Assembly (NCBI GenBank): GCA_036261915.1
Contig: DATAJX010000003.1
Location: forward strand, 1-64,000
From: DATAJX01 sp036261915
GTDB lineage: Bacteria > Pseudomonadota > Alphaproteobacteria > UBA2136 > UBA6156
DNA length: 64,000 bases
Direction of reading: 5' to 3'
The notes beneath the pieces were generated by a model. It saw nothing but the letters and a program-made list of their open reading frames with translations. It did not search any database and was not told the DNA's origin. Numbering within the stretch: the first letter of the stretch is position 1; each line of letters begins with the position of its first letter. Of this stretch, positions 24,613 through 33,885 are shown one piece after another. The position numbers and the translations under genes are program-made.

Positions 24613-26020
24613 AGGGGGCGGTGTAGCCGCCGCCCAACGCCTTCACCAGCGCCACCCAGTTGGCGGTCAGGCTGGCGCGGCTCTGTAGCGCGGCATCGGC
24701 GCTGGCGTAGCTGCTGCGCTGGGCTTCCAGCAGGCTCAGGTAATTCACCTCACCGGCCTTGTACAACTTGTCCGAAAGCTCCAGGTTGCGCGCACCCGCC
24801 GTGGCGGCAAACGCCAGCGATCCCTGCCGTACCCTTTCCTGCGTCAAGCCGTTCAGCGCCAGGTCCACGTCCTGCAACGCCACCAGCACGGTCTTCTGGT
24901 AGTTGGCCACCACTTCGGCCTCGGCGCCCTTGCGCTCGCGTATCGCGGCCAGCGTGGCCCCGGCATGGAAGATCGGCTGCGTCACCGCCAGCCCCAGCCC
25001 CCACACGCCACTGCCGCTGGCAAACAGGTTGGCCAGCTGGCTGCTGGCCACGCCAGTGCTGGCGGTCAGACTGAAGCTCGGCAGCAAGGCCGTTTCGGCC
25101 TGATTGATAAGCGCGGTCGAAGCTCGCACGCGCTGCGCCGCGGCCACCACATCGGCCCGACGCTCCAGCAAGGTGGCGGGCAACCCGGCAGGCACCGGCG
25201 GCAACGTCAGGCTGGTCATGGCCACGGCGCTGTCGCTCACGGCAAAGGTGGTGGGCGGCACACCGGCCAGCACCGCCAGCGCGGTGCGCAAGGCCTCGTG
25301 CTGCTGGTTCAGCAGCGGCACGTTGGCCGCCACGGTGGCCTGCGCGGTCTGCGCGGCGGCCAAATCCAGTCCGTTGATGTCCCCGGCGCGGTAGCGCGCC
25401 TCAATCAACCGCAAGGTCTCGGCCTGGCTCCTGCTGTTGGCCTCGGCCAGCTGCACACGCTGTTCAGTGGCGCGCAGGTCCACGTAGTTGCGCACCACTT
25501 CGGCGATCAGGCCCAGCTTCACGGCCTCGGCATCGGCCCGGCTGGCCGACAGGTTTGCCCGTGCAGCCTCGGCGCCATGGCGGTTGAACCCGAAAATATC
25601 GATCTCCCAACTGGCATCAAACCCGGCGTCGTACAGCTTGTTGGTGCGGGCGGTGGGCGCGCGGCCGCCGCTGCTGGTGTTGGCGCTCAAGCCGGTACGG
25701 CTGGCCCCGGCATTGGCATCCACCTGCGGGTACAGCGTCGCCTGCGCCATGCCGCGCTGGCCGCGGGCCTGCTCCACGCGGGCCACGGCGGCCTTCAGGT
25801 CAGGGCTGTTCACCAGCGTCTGGCTCACCAGCTCATCCAATACGGGGTCACCCAGTTGCGTCCACCACGCGGCCTCAATCGGCACGCTGCTGCTCACGGT
25901 GTTCCGCGCGGCATCAGCCGCGTTCCAGCTGCCGCTGTCAAAAACCGGCAGCTTCACGCTGTTCAAACCAAGGCATCCCGCCAGCGGCACTGCGGCCAGT
26001 ACCCACAAAACCTTACGCAT
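24611..26020 (-). CDS. efflux outer-membrane lipoprotein, NodT/OprM family
   Basis: The protein has 469 residues from ATG 26020, which overlaps the pump stop codon by eight bases. A signal peptide with lipobox (VPLAGC) indicates lipidation. The mature part has the repeated TolC-like halves (ALRTALAVLAGVPP, RADVVAAAQRVRAS, RERKGAEAEVVANYQKTVL). It forms the outer-membrane channel for the RND pump encoded just upstream. A longer reading frame to 26056 lies inside the pump gene and is rejected. Confidence 0.93.
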   Translation of the reverse strand: MRKVLWVLAAVPLAGCLGLNSVKLPVFDSGSWNAADAARNTVSSSVPIEAAWWTQLGDPVLDELVSQTLVNSPDLKAAVARVEQARGQRGMAQATLYPQVDANAGASRTGLSANTSSGGRAPTARTNKLYDAGFDASWEIDIFGFNRHGAEAARANLSASRADAEAVKLGLIAEVVRNYVDLRATEQRVQLAEANSRSQAETLRLIEARYRAGDINGLDLAAAQTAQATVAANVPLLNQQHEALRTALAVLAGVPPTTFAVSDSAVAMTSLTLPPVPAGLPATLLERRADVVAAAQRVRASTALINQAETALLPSFSLTASTGVASSQLANLFASGSGVWGLGLAVTQPIFHAGATLAAIRERKGAEAEVVANYQKTVLVALQDVDLALNGLTQERVRQGSLAFAATAGARNLELSDKLYKAGEVNYLSLLEAQRSSYASADAALQSRASLTANWVALVKALGGGYTAP

Positions 26021-29000
26021 GGCGCTTCCCTTTCTTCGCTTCGGGCTCATCGTCATGCTCCTCGCCCGGGGCCTTCTTCGGCGCCATCAGGGTATAAACC
26101 GTCGGCACCACAAACAGCGTCAGCAAGGTGCCCAGCGCCATGCCGCCCACGATCACCCAGCCGATCTGGCTGCGGCTCTGCTCCCCGGCGCCTCCGGCCA
26201 ATGCCAGCGGCACCGCGCCCAATATCGTGGCAAAGGTGGTCATCAGGATCGGGCGCAGGCGCAACAAACAGGCTTTCTCGATCGCCCTGAACGGGTCAAG
26301 CCCCAGCCCCCGCTCGCTGTTGGCAAACTCCACCAACATGATGCCGTGCTTGGTGATCAGTCCCACCAGCGTCAGCAACCCGATCTGGCTGAACACGTTC
26401 AGCGTGCCCATGGTCATCAGCAGCAACAGCAGGGCGCCGAACACCGCCAACGGCACACTGGCCATAATGGTAATGGGCGAAACGAAGCTCTCGAACTGCG
26501 CGCTCAGCACCAGGTAAATAAAGCCCAGCGCAAGGGCGAACGACAGCAGCATCGCGCTGCCGCTCTGGCGGTACTCGCGCGACTGGTCGGCAAAATCCAC
26601 CTGCAACTTGCCCTTCCCCACGTCGCGGGCCAGCTTGTCCAGGTAGTCCAGCGCCTCGCCCAGGCTGTAGCCCTGGCTCAGGGTCGCGGTCACGGTGGCG
26701 GCGCGCAACTTGTTAAAGTGGTTCAGCTCGCGCGGGCTCACGTTCTGGGTAATGTCCACCACGTTGCCCAACTGGATCAGATCCCCCTTCGCCGTGCGCA
26801 GCGGCAATCCGGCAAGGTCGGCGGGCGTGCTGCGTTCGGCGCGGTTCAACTGCACGATCACATCGTACTGCTCACCATTGCGCTTAAAGCGCGTCACCTG
26901 GTCACCGCCCAAAAACGCCCCCAGGGTTGCCCCTACGTCGGCCACGGTCACCCCCACCTGGTTCATCTTGTCGCGCTGCAACGCCACGCGGAATTCCGGT
27001 TTGTTCAGCTTCAGGTCACTGTCCACATTGGCCAGGCCGGGGTTCTGCCTGGCGCGGGCCATGAACTCATCGGCCAGCCTGGCCAGCGTGGGGTAATCCT
27101 CGGCGCTCTGCAGCACAATGCTTACCGGCTTGCTGGTGCTGCGCTGGCCCAAACTGGGCGGCGTCACGGCAAAGGCCAACACCCCCGGCACCTGCGCAAG
27201 CCTGGGAAACAGGCTCTGCGCGATCTGCATGCTGGTGCGGTCGCGGTCGCCCCACGGCACCAGCCCGGTGGGCATGGTGGCATTGATGGTGGTAGGAAAG
27301 CCCACAGCGGCAAACTGCCAGGCCTTTTCCGGTACCTGCGCCACAATGGCCTCCACCGCCCGGGCGTATTTATCGGTGTAGCTCGGGGTGGCGCCATCGG
27401 GTCCCTGCACAATCATGTAAATCACGCCGCGGTCCTCCATCGGCGCCAGCTCGCTCTTCAGCAGCCACAGCGTGCCGCCAATGCCGCCTGCCACCAGCGC
27501 CACCCCCACCAGCACCAGCTTGCGGCGCGCCAGGCTCCACTCCAGCGCGGCGGTATAGCCCACGGTCAGCTTGTCGAAATAAAAATCCACCTTCTCGCGC
27601 AGCCAGCCGTGCTTCTTCTCATGGCGCAGCAACTTGCCGCACATCATGGGCGAAAGCGTAATGGCGGTAAAGCCGCTGATGATCACCGCCCCCGCCAGCG
27701 TCAGCGCAAACTCGGCAAACAGCTTGCCGGTGTGGCCGGTGGCAAAGGCCAGCGGGGCAAATACGGCAGCCAACGTCATGGTCATGGCCAGCACCGCAAA
27801 CACAATTTCGCCAATACCTTTTATCGCCGCCTTGCGCGGCTCCATGCCTTCTTCAATGTGCCGGTAAATGTTCTCCAGCACCACAATGGCATCGTCCACC
27901 ACCAGCCCAATGGCCAGAACCAGCGCCAGCAGCGTCAACGTATTGATGGTCGCCCCCGCCAGCGCGATCAGCGCAAAGGTCCCCACCAGCGCCACGGGTA
28001 TCGTCACCAGCGGAATGATCGTCGCGCGCCACGAACCCAAAAAGATGAACGTCACCAGCGCCACCAGCACCACGGCCTCGCCAATGGTGTGGTACACCGA
28101 GCGGATCGATTCCTTGATAAACACCGACGAGTCGAACGCGATGTTGATGCTCATCCCCGGCGGCATGTTGCGGCGCAGCTCGGGCAACACCTGCTTCAGT
28201 GCATCGCTCACATCGATCGGGTTGGCGGTGCTCTGGCGGATGATCCCCATCCCGATCGAGTTCACCCCGTTGAACCGGGTGAACGAGCGGTCATCCGCAG
28301 GCCCCACTTCCACCTTGGCCACGTCACCCAAACGTACAACGCGCTGAATCCCGTTGGCGGTCACGTTGCGCACCACAATATTCATGAACTCGCGCGGGCT
28401 GTTGGTGTCGGTATTCACCTTCACGGTGAATTCGCGCTCGGCGCTTTCCACCAACCCGCTCGGCACGTCAATGTTCTGGGCCCGCAAGGCCTGCTCAATG
28501 TCCAGCACGGTCACGCCGGCGGCGGCCAGCCGGGCAGGGTCGGGCCACACGCGCATGGCCGGGCGGCGCTCCCCGAAAATGCGCACGTCGGCCACCCCGG
28601 GCAAGGTCTGCAAGCGGTTCTGGATCACCCGGTACGCATAGTCGCTCACCTCCATCAAATTGCCGCTGGTGCTGGAGAGCGCCAGCCAGATGATCGGCTG
28701 TGCGTCGGCTTCCACCTTGGCGATCACCGGTTCGTCGATCTGGTCGGGCAAGGCCTTGCGCACGCGGGCCACGCGGTCGCGCACGTCGCTGGCGGCACTG
28801 TCCACATCGCGGTTGAGGGTGAAGTTCACCGTGATCTGCGAACTTTCCAGCCGCGAAATGCTGCTGATGTAATCAATGCCGTCAATGCCGCTCACGCTGT
28901 TCTCCAGCGGCTTGGTCACCTGGCTTTCAATAATGTCGGCGGGCGCACCGCGGTAGGTGGTCTGCACCGTCACACTGGGGGTATCGATGTTGGGGTACTC

Positions 29001-29105
29001 GCGCACCGTCAAACGGTCAAAGCTCACCAAACCCACCAGCACAACGATCAGGTTCACCACGGTGGCCAGCACCGGGCGGCGGATGAGCAGCTCCGTCAGG
29101 CTCAT
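26013..29105 (-). CDS. RND multidrug efflux pump, inner-membrane transporter
   Basis: The product has 1030 residues, the usual length for HAE1-type RND pumps such as AcrB or MexB. It has an N-terminal membrane helix, a periplasmic porter domain (GAPADIIESQVTKPLEN), a central helix bundle (LALVLAIGLVVDDAIVVLENI, with the paired Asp of helix 4), and a second half ending at the matching C-terminal helices. It exports toxic compounds using the proton gradient, together with the adjacent fusion protein and outer-membrane channel. The order in the operon is fusion protein, pump, channel, with gaps of 4 bp and an 8-bp overlap. Confidence 0.95.
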   Translation of the reverse strand: MSLTELLIRRPVLATVVNLIVVLVGLVSFDRLTVREYPNIDTPSVTVQTTYRGAPADIIESQVTKPLENSVSGIDGIDYISSISRLESSQITVNFTLNRDVDSAASDVRDRVARVRKALPDQIDEPVIAKVEADAQPIIWLALSSTSGNLMEVSDYAYRVIQNRLQTLPGVADVRIFGERRPAMRVWPDPARLAAAGVTVLDIEQALRAQNIDVPSGLVESAEREFTVKVNTDTNSPREFMNIVVRNVTANGIQRVVRLGDVAKVEVGPADDRSFTRFNGVNSIGMGIIRQSTANPIDVSDALKQVLPELRRNMPPGMSINIAFDSSVFIKESIRSVYHTIGEAVVLVALVTFIFLGSWRATIIPLVTIPVALVGTFALIALAGATINTLTLLALVLAIGLVVDDAIVVLENIYRHIEEGMEPRKAAIKGIGEIVFAVLAMTMTLAAVFAPLAFATGHTGKLFAEFALTLAGAVIISGFTAITLSPMMCGKLLRHEKKHGWLREKVDFYFDKLTVGYTAALEWSLARRKLVLVGVALVAGGIGGTLWLLKSELAPMEDRGVIYMIVQGPDGATPSYTDKYARAVEAIVAQVPEKAWQFAAVGFPTTINATMPTGLVPWGDRDRTSMQIAQSLFPRLAQVPGVLAFAVTPPSLGQRSTSKPVSIVLQSAEDYPTLARLADEFMARARQNPGLANVDSDLKLNKPEFRVALQRDKMNQVGVTVADVGATLGAFLGGDQVTRFKRNGEQYDVIVQLNRAERSTPADLAGLPLRTAKGDLIQLGNVVDITQNVSPRELNHFNKLRAATVTATLSQGYSLGEALDYLDKLARDVGKGKLQVDFADQSREYRQSGSAMLLSFALALGFIYLVLSAQFESFVSPITIMASVPLAVFGALLLLLMTMGTLNVFSQIGLLTLVGLITKHGIMLVEFANSERGLGLDPFRAIEKACLLRLRPILMTTFATILGAVPLALAGGAGEQSRSQIGWVIVGGMALGTLLTLFVVPTVYTLMAPKKAPGEEHDDEPEAKKGKRHA

Positions 29106-29109
29106 GCGT

Positions 29110-30429
29110 CTACTTCACCGCCGGCGCCACGGCGGTGGCCGAAACCGGGGCCATGCCGATGTTCATCGCCACAATGGGCGAACCCGGGCCGATCTTCATC
29201 TGCCCGGCACTCACCACGGTGTCGCCGCTCACCAAACCGCTCACGACCTGCACCATGCCGTTCAACCGCAACCCGGTGGTCACTTCCACCTTCTGCGCCA
29301 CCTGCGCGGTATCGCCGGGCGTCGACACGGCGCCGGGCACGGTGGGGCTGGGGTTACCGGCAAACTTATACACAAACTGCTTCTCGCCTTCGGGCATCAA
29401 CGCGGCCTCCGGTATCATCAACGCACCCGGCAGGTTGCCGCGGCTCATCGTCACGTCGCCGAACATGCCGGGGCGGATGGTCCCGCCCGCGTTATCGATC
29501 TTCGCGCGCACCGGCAGGTTGCGGCTGGCGGCATCCAGCAGCGGGTCGGCGGCCACAATGGTGGCGCTCACGCTGGTGCCCAGCGCGGTCACGCGCACGG
29601 TAATGTCCTGGCCCGGTTCAATGCTGCCGCTAAAGCGCTCGGGCAGAGCAAAGTCCACGCGCAGGTCACGCAGGGTCTGAAGGCTGATCAACGCCTGCCC
29701 CACGGCCACATAATCACCGGGGTTCACCTGGTTCAGCCCGGCCACCCCGGCAAACGGCGCGGTAATGGCCATCTTCTCCACGCGGGTCCTGGCCGCCTGG
29801 TAGGCCGCGCGGGCACTTTCAAAATTGCTTTGCGCGGTGTCAAAATCCTTTTGCGAAACCAGCGCGGCATCCTCGGCGCGCAACGCCTGCACACGCTTCC
29901 AGCTGCGCTCGTTCAGCCGCAAGGCCGCCAGCGCCTGGTTGGCATCGGCGCGTTCGGTGGCGTCATCCAACTGCACCAATACAGTTCCGGCACTCACTTC
30001 CACACCCTGATGTACCGCAATGGCCTTCACCACCCCCGGCACTTCGGGGCGCAACACGGTGCCCATGTCGGCAGAAATACTCCCCGGCACCTGCACCACA
30101 TCGTTCACGTCCATGGCCTTCACACTGGCGGCTTCCACCGGCGTCACCATCTTCATCCGGGCGCCACCCTTGGCGGCGGCGGCCATGCTCTGCATCTTGT
30201 AGGCCACAAACCACTGCATGCCCCAGGCGCCCACCACCACACCCAGCACAATCAGCAGGGCCACGCGCACACCCCGGCGGCGCAAGGGCGCCTGCCACCA
30301 CCTGTTCCCGCTCCGAGCAACCACCCCAAACCCCCTCAAAAAATTCAAGACCACTACATATATATAACCAACCCGGTCACGCCGTTTGCCCAAAACACTC
30401 GCATGGTAACGGGGGCACTCACCCGGCAT
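29110..30429 (-). CDS. RND efflux membrane fusion protein
   Basis: This periplasmic adaptor joins the pump to the outer-membrane channel. Visible parts are a membrane anchor (VALLIVLGVVVGAWGM), lipoyl/barrel-sandwich halves (IAVHQGVEVSAGTVLVQLDD and ITAPFAGVAGLNQVNPGDYV) flanking a helical hairpin, and a beta-barrel near the end. The start is uncertain: ATG 30429 was chosen because further upstream the frame runs into coxB. GTG 30354 is a shorter alternative close to the membrane segment. It is the first gene of the efflux operon and divergent from coxB. Confidence 0.88.
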   Translation of the reverse strand: MPGECPRYHASVLGKRRDRVGYIYVVVLNFLRGFGVVARSGNRWWQAPLRRRGVRVALLIVLGVVVGAWGMQWFVAYKMQSMAAAAKGGARMKMVTPVEAASVKAMDVNDVVQVPGSISADMGTVLRPEVPGVVKAIAVHQGVEVSAGTVLVQLDDATERADANQALAALRLNERSWKRVQALRAEDAALVSQKDFDTAQSNFESARAAYQAARTRVEKMAITAPFAGVAGLNQVNPGDYVAVGQALISLQTLRDLRVDFALPERFSGSIEPGQDITVRVTALGTSVSATIVAADPLLDAASRNLPVRAKIDNAGGTIRPGMFGDVTMSRGNLPGALMIPEAALMPEGEKQFVYKFAGNPSPTVPGAVSTPGDTAQVAQKVEVTTGLRLNGMVQVVSGLVSGDTVVSAGQMKIGPGSPIVAMNIGMAPVSATAVAPAVK

Positions 30430-30484
30430 GCGCTTGCGATAAAAAGCTTGCCACGCTAGGGTGCCGCCCATAAATACACACAAC

Positions 30485-31510
30485 ATGATGCGCCGCGCAA
30501 TATTGCTTTCACCGGTTTTCGCCACTCTGCTGATGCTTTCGGTCACATCCGCCGTGTCCGCGGCCACCGGCACCCTGCACCCGGGCGGTTTCCCGCTGCC
30601 CGAGGGCCCCACCGCCCAGATCACCACCAACCTGTACAACGTCATTTTCCTCATCGTCACGGCGGTGGTGCTGGTGGTCGGGCTGCCACTGGGCTACATC
30701 CTGTGGCGTTTCCGTGCCAGCAACCGGCCCAAGGCGTCCACCTTCAGCCACAGCACGCTGCTCGAACTCACCTGGACCACCATCCCCGCCCTCATCTGCG
30801 GCTTTATCATGTGGGAAAGCTACGTGGCCATGATCAAACTGCGCACCATGCCTTCAACCGGCGTCAACGTCGAAGCCGTCGCCTACCAGTTCGGGTGGGA
30901 TTTCTACTATCCCGACGCGTCCGAAGCCGGCACCCACGTCAAGGCCGAGGCCCCCACCAAGCCCGACGCCGCGCTGTCGCAGCATGGCGATCGCCTGGTG
31001 CCCGAAATGGTCGTGCCGGTGGCCACGCCCATCATCATGCACGTCACCTCGGCCGACGTGCTGCACGCCTTCTACAACCCGCACCTGGGCATTAAAATCG
31101 ACGCCATCCCCGGCCGCATCAACTACGCCTGGTTCCAGGCCGACAAACCCGGTGTGTACCTCGGCCAGTGCGCCGAACTGTGCGGCAGCGCCCACGCCGA
31201 AATGTTCTTCAACGTCCGCGCGGTCAGCCAGCCCGAATTCGAAGAGTATATCAAGGCGCGCCGGGTCGATGCAGGGCTGCCCGCGGTAGCCGTCGCCACG
31301 GTCAGCGGCACTGCGGTGTCCGGCAGCGTGCCGGTGGCCACCAGCACCACTACAGCGGCCATCGCCACCAGCGGCACCGCCTCGGCCCTCAGCCTGGGCG
31401 TCAACCTGGCCAGCGGCACGGTGGCCTCGGTCAAAAACACCAGCGTGGTACCGGTGTCCGACACGTCCAAAATCACCCCCTCGGTCCCCGTCCACTCCAC
31501 CGGCAGGTAA
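30485..31510 (+). CDS. coxB: cytochrome c oxidase subunit II
   Basis: The protein has 341 residues from ATG 30485. A signal peptide and two membrane helices (VIFLIVTAVVLVVGLPLGYI and a second near TIPALICGFIMW) precede the cupredoxin domain. The CuA ligands are intact: His in SADVLHAF and CAELCGSAHAEM (CxxxCxxxHxxM). It accepts electrons from cytochrome c in the respiratory chain. No subunit I or III gene is adjacent. The C-terminal 80 residues form a Ser/Thr/Ala/Val-rich tail with no known role. An intrinsic terminator follows. Confidence 0.93.
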   Translation: MMRRAILLSPVFATLLMLSVTSAVSAATGTLHPGGFPLPEGPTAQITTNLYNVIFLIVTAVVLVVGLPLGYILWRFRASNRPKASTFSHSTLLELTWTTIPALICGFIMWESYVAMIKLRTMPSTGVNVEAVAYQFGWDFYYPDASEAGTHVKAEAPTKPDAALSQHGDRLVPEMVVPVATPIIMHVTSADVLHAFYNPHLGIKIDAIPGRINYAWFQADKPGVYLGQCAELCGSAHAEMFFNVRAVSQPEFEEYIKARRVDAGLPAVAVATVSGTAVSGSVPVATSTTTAAIATSGTASALSLGVNLASGTVASVKNTSVVPVSDTSKITPSVPVHSTGR

Positions 31511-31525
31511 TCCGGCACACCTTTA

Positions 31526-31550
31526 AAAGCCGCCCCCGGGCGGCTTTATT
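31526..31550. terminator. bidirectional intrinsic terminator
   Basis: AAAGCCGCCC and GGGCGGCTTT form a 10-bp stem followed by TATT, immediately after coxB and overlapping the convergent lipoprotein gene end. It can work in both directions. Confidence 0.8.
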
Positions 31551-31914
31551 ACTCGATCGGGTTCACATGGCCAGGGCTCAGCCGCTCACCCACGCTGCGG
31601 GTCGGGTACGGGCTCACGGCGCAACGGCGGTAACGCACCATCTCGCTGCTGCCGTCTTCCCACATCACGCGGTCTTCACCGTTCCTGTTCAAACACAGCG
31701 TGCGGTCTTCCGGGCTCGGCTCATTGCCGTCGGCGTAAAGGTCCAGCCCGGTCAGGCTGCGGGCGGCACCGCCCCAGTCAAAGCTGGCCCACTGGTCTAC
31801 ACCCTTGTTCCAGTCGCGGCTGATATCCTCTTGCGTGGCCGCGGGCAGGCAGCCTGTACAGCCAAGCGCCACCAGCGCGACAAAAACCGACTTAAATCCG
31901 CCAAAATGCGACAT
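31549..31914 (-). CDS. small lipoprotein of unknown function
   Basis: The protein has 121 residues from ATG 31914, chosen because it begins a clear signal peptide ending in a lipobox (VALGCTGC). The mature part is acidic, with a Trp/Asp-rich segment (RDWNKGVDQWASFDW) and two Cys in the C-terminal half (TLCLNRN, RRCAVSP), which may form a disulfide. It is convergent with coxB and shares its terminator. The long upstream part of the frame carries a dispersed repeat and is not coding. No family was recognised. Confidence 0.65.
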   Translation of the reverse strand: MSHFGGFKSVFVALVALGCTGCLPAATQEDISRDWNKGVDQWASFDWGGAARSLTGLDLYADGNEPSPEDRTLCLNRNGEDRVMWEDGSSEMVRYRRCAVSPYPTRSVGERLSPGHVNPIE

Positions 31915-31928
31915 CAGTGTACCGCCAA

Positions 31929-31946
31929 CCGACATCCGCGCATCAC
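31929..31946 (-). repeat. short dispersed repeat, minus copy
   Basis: This 18-bp site matches 17 of 18 bases with the reverse complement of the repeat at 33720-33737. Flanking bases are also similar (TGTACCGCCAACCGACA against TGTACAGCCGACCGACA on the other copy). The copy lies in the upstream region of the small lipoprotein gene. Confidence 0.5.
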
Positions 31947-32023
31947 CTGCGCATCGTTCCCGCACGCTCTCCGCGGCCGTTTTATCCATCATGCCGGGGC
32001 GCCGCATTTTCTTCAAAATGAAA

Positions 32024-32497
32024 TCACATCCCGCCAAATCGAAGCTCGGCAACGCTCTGGTACACCTTGCCGATCTCAACTTCCCATATTTTGGCGGTCA
32101 CGGTGTGCATATACCAGTCGTTCCCGTAGCACAGCACCGGCACAAAAACTGGCTTAAAACCGGCCTGAAACACCGATAATCCGGCCGCGATCACATTGCC
32201 GTCGGTCATCCCGCCAACAATCAAAACCTCATCCGGATTTTGCTCTTTCAACCATTTAATTACACCTTCCGGCAGTATAAAACCGTATTTGTCATGAACG
32301 TTGGTGCAATTAATCAGAATGCTGGTATCGCGCGGCTGGTTTTTCCCCAGCTTACCCAAAGGCACTTCACCTTCCAAGTGCTTGAAAAGAGTAGCAATTG
32401 TTGGGAATTCGATGGTGAGCTGATTGATTTGCGAGATCATGCCGGGCGAAGGCCGGTAAAAACTTTGCACGTCTACGGCAACCATACAGCGTTTCAT
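32024..32497 (-). CDS. isochorismatase-like protein, probably inactive
   Basis: The product has 157 residues. It follows the cysteine-hydrolase (isochorismatase-like) pattern: an N-terminal VAVDVQSFYRP with the conserved Asp, then VIKWLKEQNPDEVLIVGGMTDGNVIAAGLSVF, where the family normally has a catalytic Cys in GxxTDxCV. Here that position is Asn (TDGNV), so hydrolase activity is doubtful. It ends 16 bp before a dispersed-repeat region and starts just downstream of the glycosyltransferase end. It may be a pseudoenzyme. An NYN-type nuclease was considered but fits less well. Confidence 0.65.
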   Translation of the reverse strand: MKRCMVAVDVQSFYRPSPGMISQINQLTIEFPTIATLFKHLEGEVPLGKLGKNQPRDTSILINCTNVHDKYGFILPEGVIKWLKEQNPDEVLIVGGMTDGNVIAAGLSVFQAGFKPVFVPVLCYGNDWYMHTVTAKIWEVEIGKVYQSVAELRFGGM

Positions 32498-32516
32498 TCA
32501 AAAACAGGCCTTATTT

Positions 32517-33656
32517 TTACGTTTTAATTAATTTTTTGTAGGCCAGCATCTCGTTTTGGCAGCATTGGCTGGTGGTAAACCGGCCGAGCGCCCAAGCCCT
32601 GGCCCGTGCCCCCATTGAGCCGAGCTGGGCCTTTTGGGTCAAGGCTTTGGAAATGGTTTGCGCCAGTGCCTGTGGCGAATCGGGCGCAACAAGCCAGCCG
32701 GTTTGCTCGTTTTTGACGGTTTCGCGGCTGCCGCCGATGTTGGTGGCGATAACGGGTTTGCCGAGCATCTGCGATTCGACCGCCACGCGGCCGAAGGCCT
32801 CGGGCTGGATGGAGCAGCTGAACAGCAGGGTGGAGGCATCGATGTACGGGGCGGTATCGGCCACGTCGCCCACGAAGGTGATCCGGTCGGCGATGCCGGC
32901 CTTTTGGGCCTGCTGCTGGAGCTGTTTGTAATAGCCGTTGTTGCCGGTGGGGCCGCCGACGATGAGGGCGTGCCACTTGGTGTTTTTAAGCTTTTCGAGC
33001 GCGGCGATGAACACGTGCTGGCCTTTCCAGTGCGTGAGGCGCCCGATGTGGGTGAGGATGGGGCCCGCGTTGGCGGGCACGCCGAGTTCCTTGAGCAGGG
33101 TTTTGCGGTCGGTGCTGCTGAAGCGCAGGGGGTTGAAGATGTCGGGCTCGGCGCCGCGCTGGGCGACCAGGATATGATCGGCCGGATAACCGTAGGTTTT
33201 GACGATATGCTGCTTGATGAACAGCGAATTGGCGATGACCCACGGCCCCTTGAGCATGACGCGGTTATAGGCCCGCTTGAGCCAGTTGCCGGCGCCGTAG
33301 GTGCCGTGGAAGGTGGTTATGAACTGGGTATGCGGGCGGGCCTTGTGGGCCAGCCACGCGGCCCAGGCCGGGGCGCGGCTGCGGGCGTGCAGGATATCGA
33401 CCCCGTAGATGTCGATGACCTTGATGAGCTTGCGGCTGTTGCACCAGATGGACCACGGCATTTTACGGTGCAGCGGCAGCATGATGTGGTTGATGCCGTT
33501 GTTGGCCAGAATATTCTCCTTCGACCCGCCTTTTGAAGCGACAAGCGAGGTAAAACCGTGGGATTTTAAATAAAGGGCCAAATCGACCGCGCTTTGCTCG
33601 GTACCGCCGGTATTAAGTGCCGGTAACAATTGAAGAACAATGGTCGGCTTTTTCAT
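32517..33656 (-). CDS. family 4 glycosyltransferase
   Basis: The protein has 379 residues from ATG 33656 (MKKPTIVLQLLPALNTGGTE). It has a GT-B architecture: the N-terminal LNTGGTEQSAVDLA acceptor loop, then HIGRLTHWKGQ and the EX7E-type donor-binding motif in PEAFGRVAVESQMLGKPVIATNIGG. It probably transfers a sugar to lipopolysaccharide or a related surface glycan at the inner membrane. It is followed by the isochorismatase-like gene on the same strand (19 bp). The frame continues far upstream but that part overlaps rsmE and is not coding. Confidence 0.92.
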   Translation of the reverse strand: MKKPTIVLQLLPALNTGGTEQSAVDLALYLKSHGFTSLVASKGGSKENILANNGINHIMLPLHRKMPWSIWCNSRKLIKVIDIYGVDILHARSRAPAWAAWLAHKARPHTQFITTFHGTYGAGNWLKRAYNRVMLKGPWVIANSLFIKQHIVKTYGYPADHILVAQRGAEPDIFNPLRFSSTDRKTLLKELGVPANAGPILTHIGRLTHWKGQHVFIAALEKLKNTKWHALIVGGPTGNNGYYKQLQQQAQKAGIADRITFVGDVADTAPYIDASTLLFSCSIQPEAFGRVAVESQMLGKPVIATNIGGSRETVKNEQTGWLVAPDSPQALAQTISKALTQKAQLGSMGARARAWALGRFTTSQCCQNEMLAYKKLIKT

Positions 33657-33885
33657 GCAAACAGCTTTTTGGAGGGGGTGTGCGCAGGTGATGCGCCGGT
33701 GTCGGTCGGCTGTACACTTGTGATGCGCGGCTGTCGGTTTTGGGGCCAAAAGCGTGCGCAAGTGATGCGGGAGTGATGCGCGGCTGTCGTCATGCCGTTG
33801 TTTTAGCATGGAAAAAGGTGTTGGGCGAGAGCGGTGCCATGGAAAGGCGATGTTGAAAGAAACGCAAATCGGGTTAAGGTGCGGC
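33657..33885. repeat. intergenic region with three short direct repeats
   Basis: Three copies of an about 18-bp unit occur at 33688-33705, 33720-33737 and 33773-33789, consensus GTGATGCGCGGCTGTCG with small differences. A related inverted copy is at 31929. The region separates the divergent glycosyltransferase and rsmE genes. No gene was seen. It may be a REP-like repeat family or a binding array. Confidence 0.5.

Noticed and set aside
25488..29603. 1371-codon plus-strand frame opposite the efflux genes
   Set aside because: Shadow of RND genes with His/Gln-rich composition.
33657..33885. CRISPR-like array
   Set aside because: The repeats are short, degenerate and irregularly spaced, with no cas genes.
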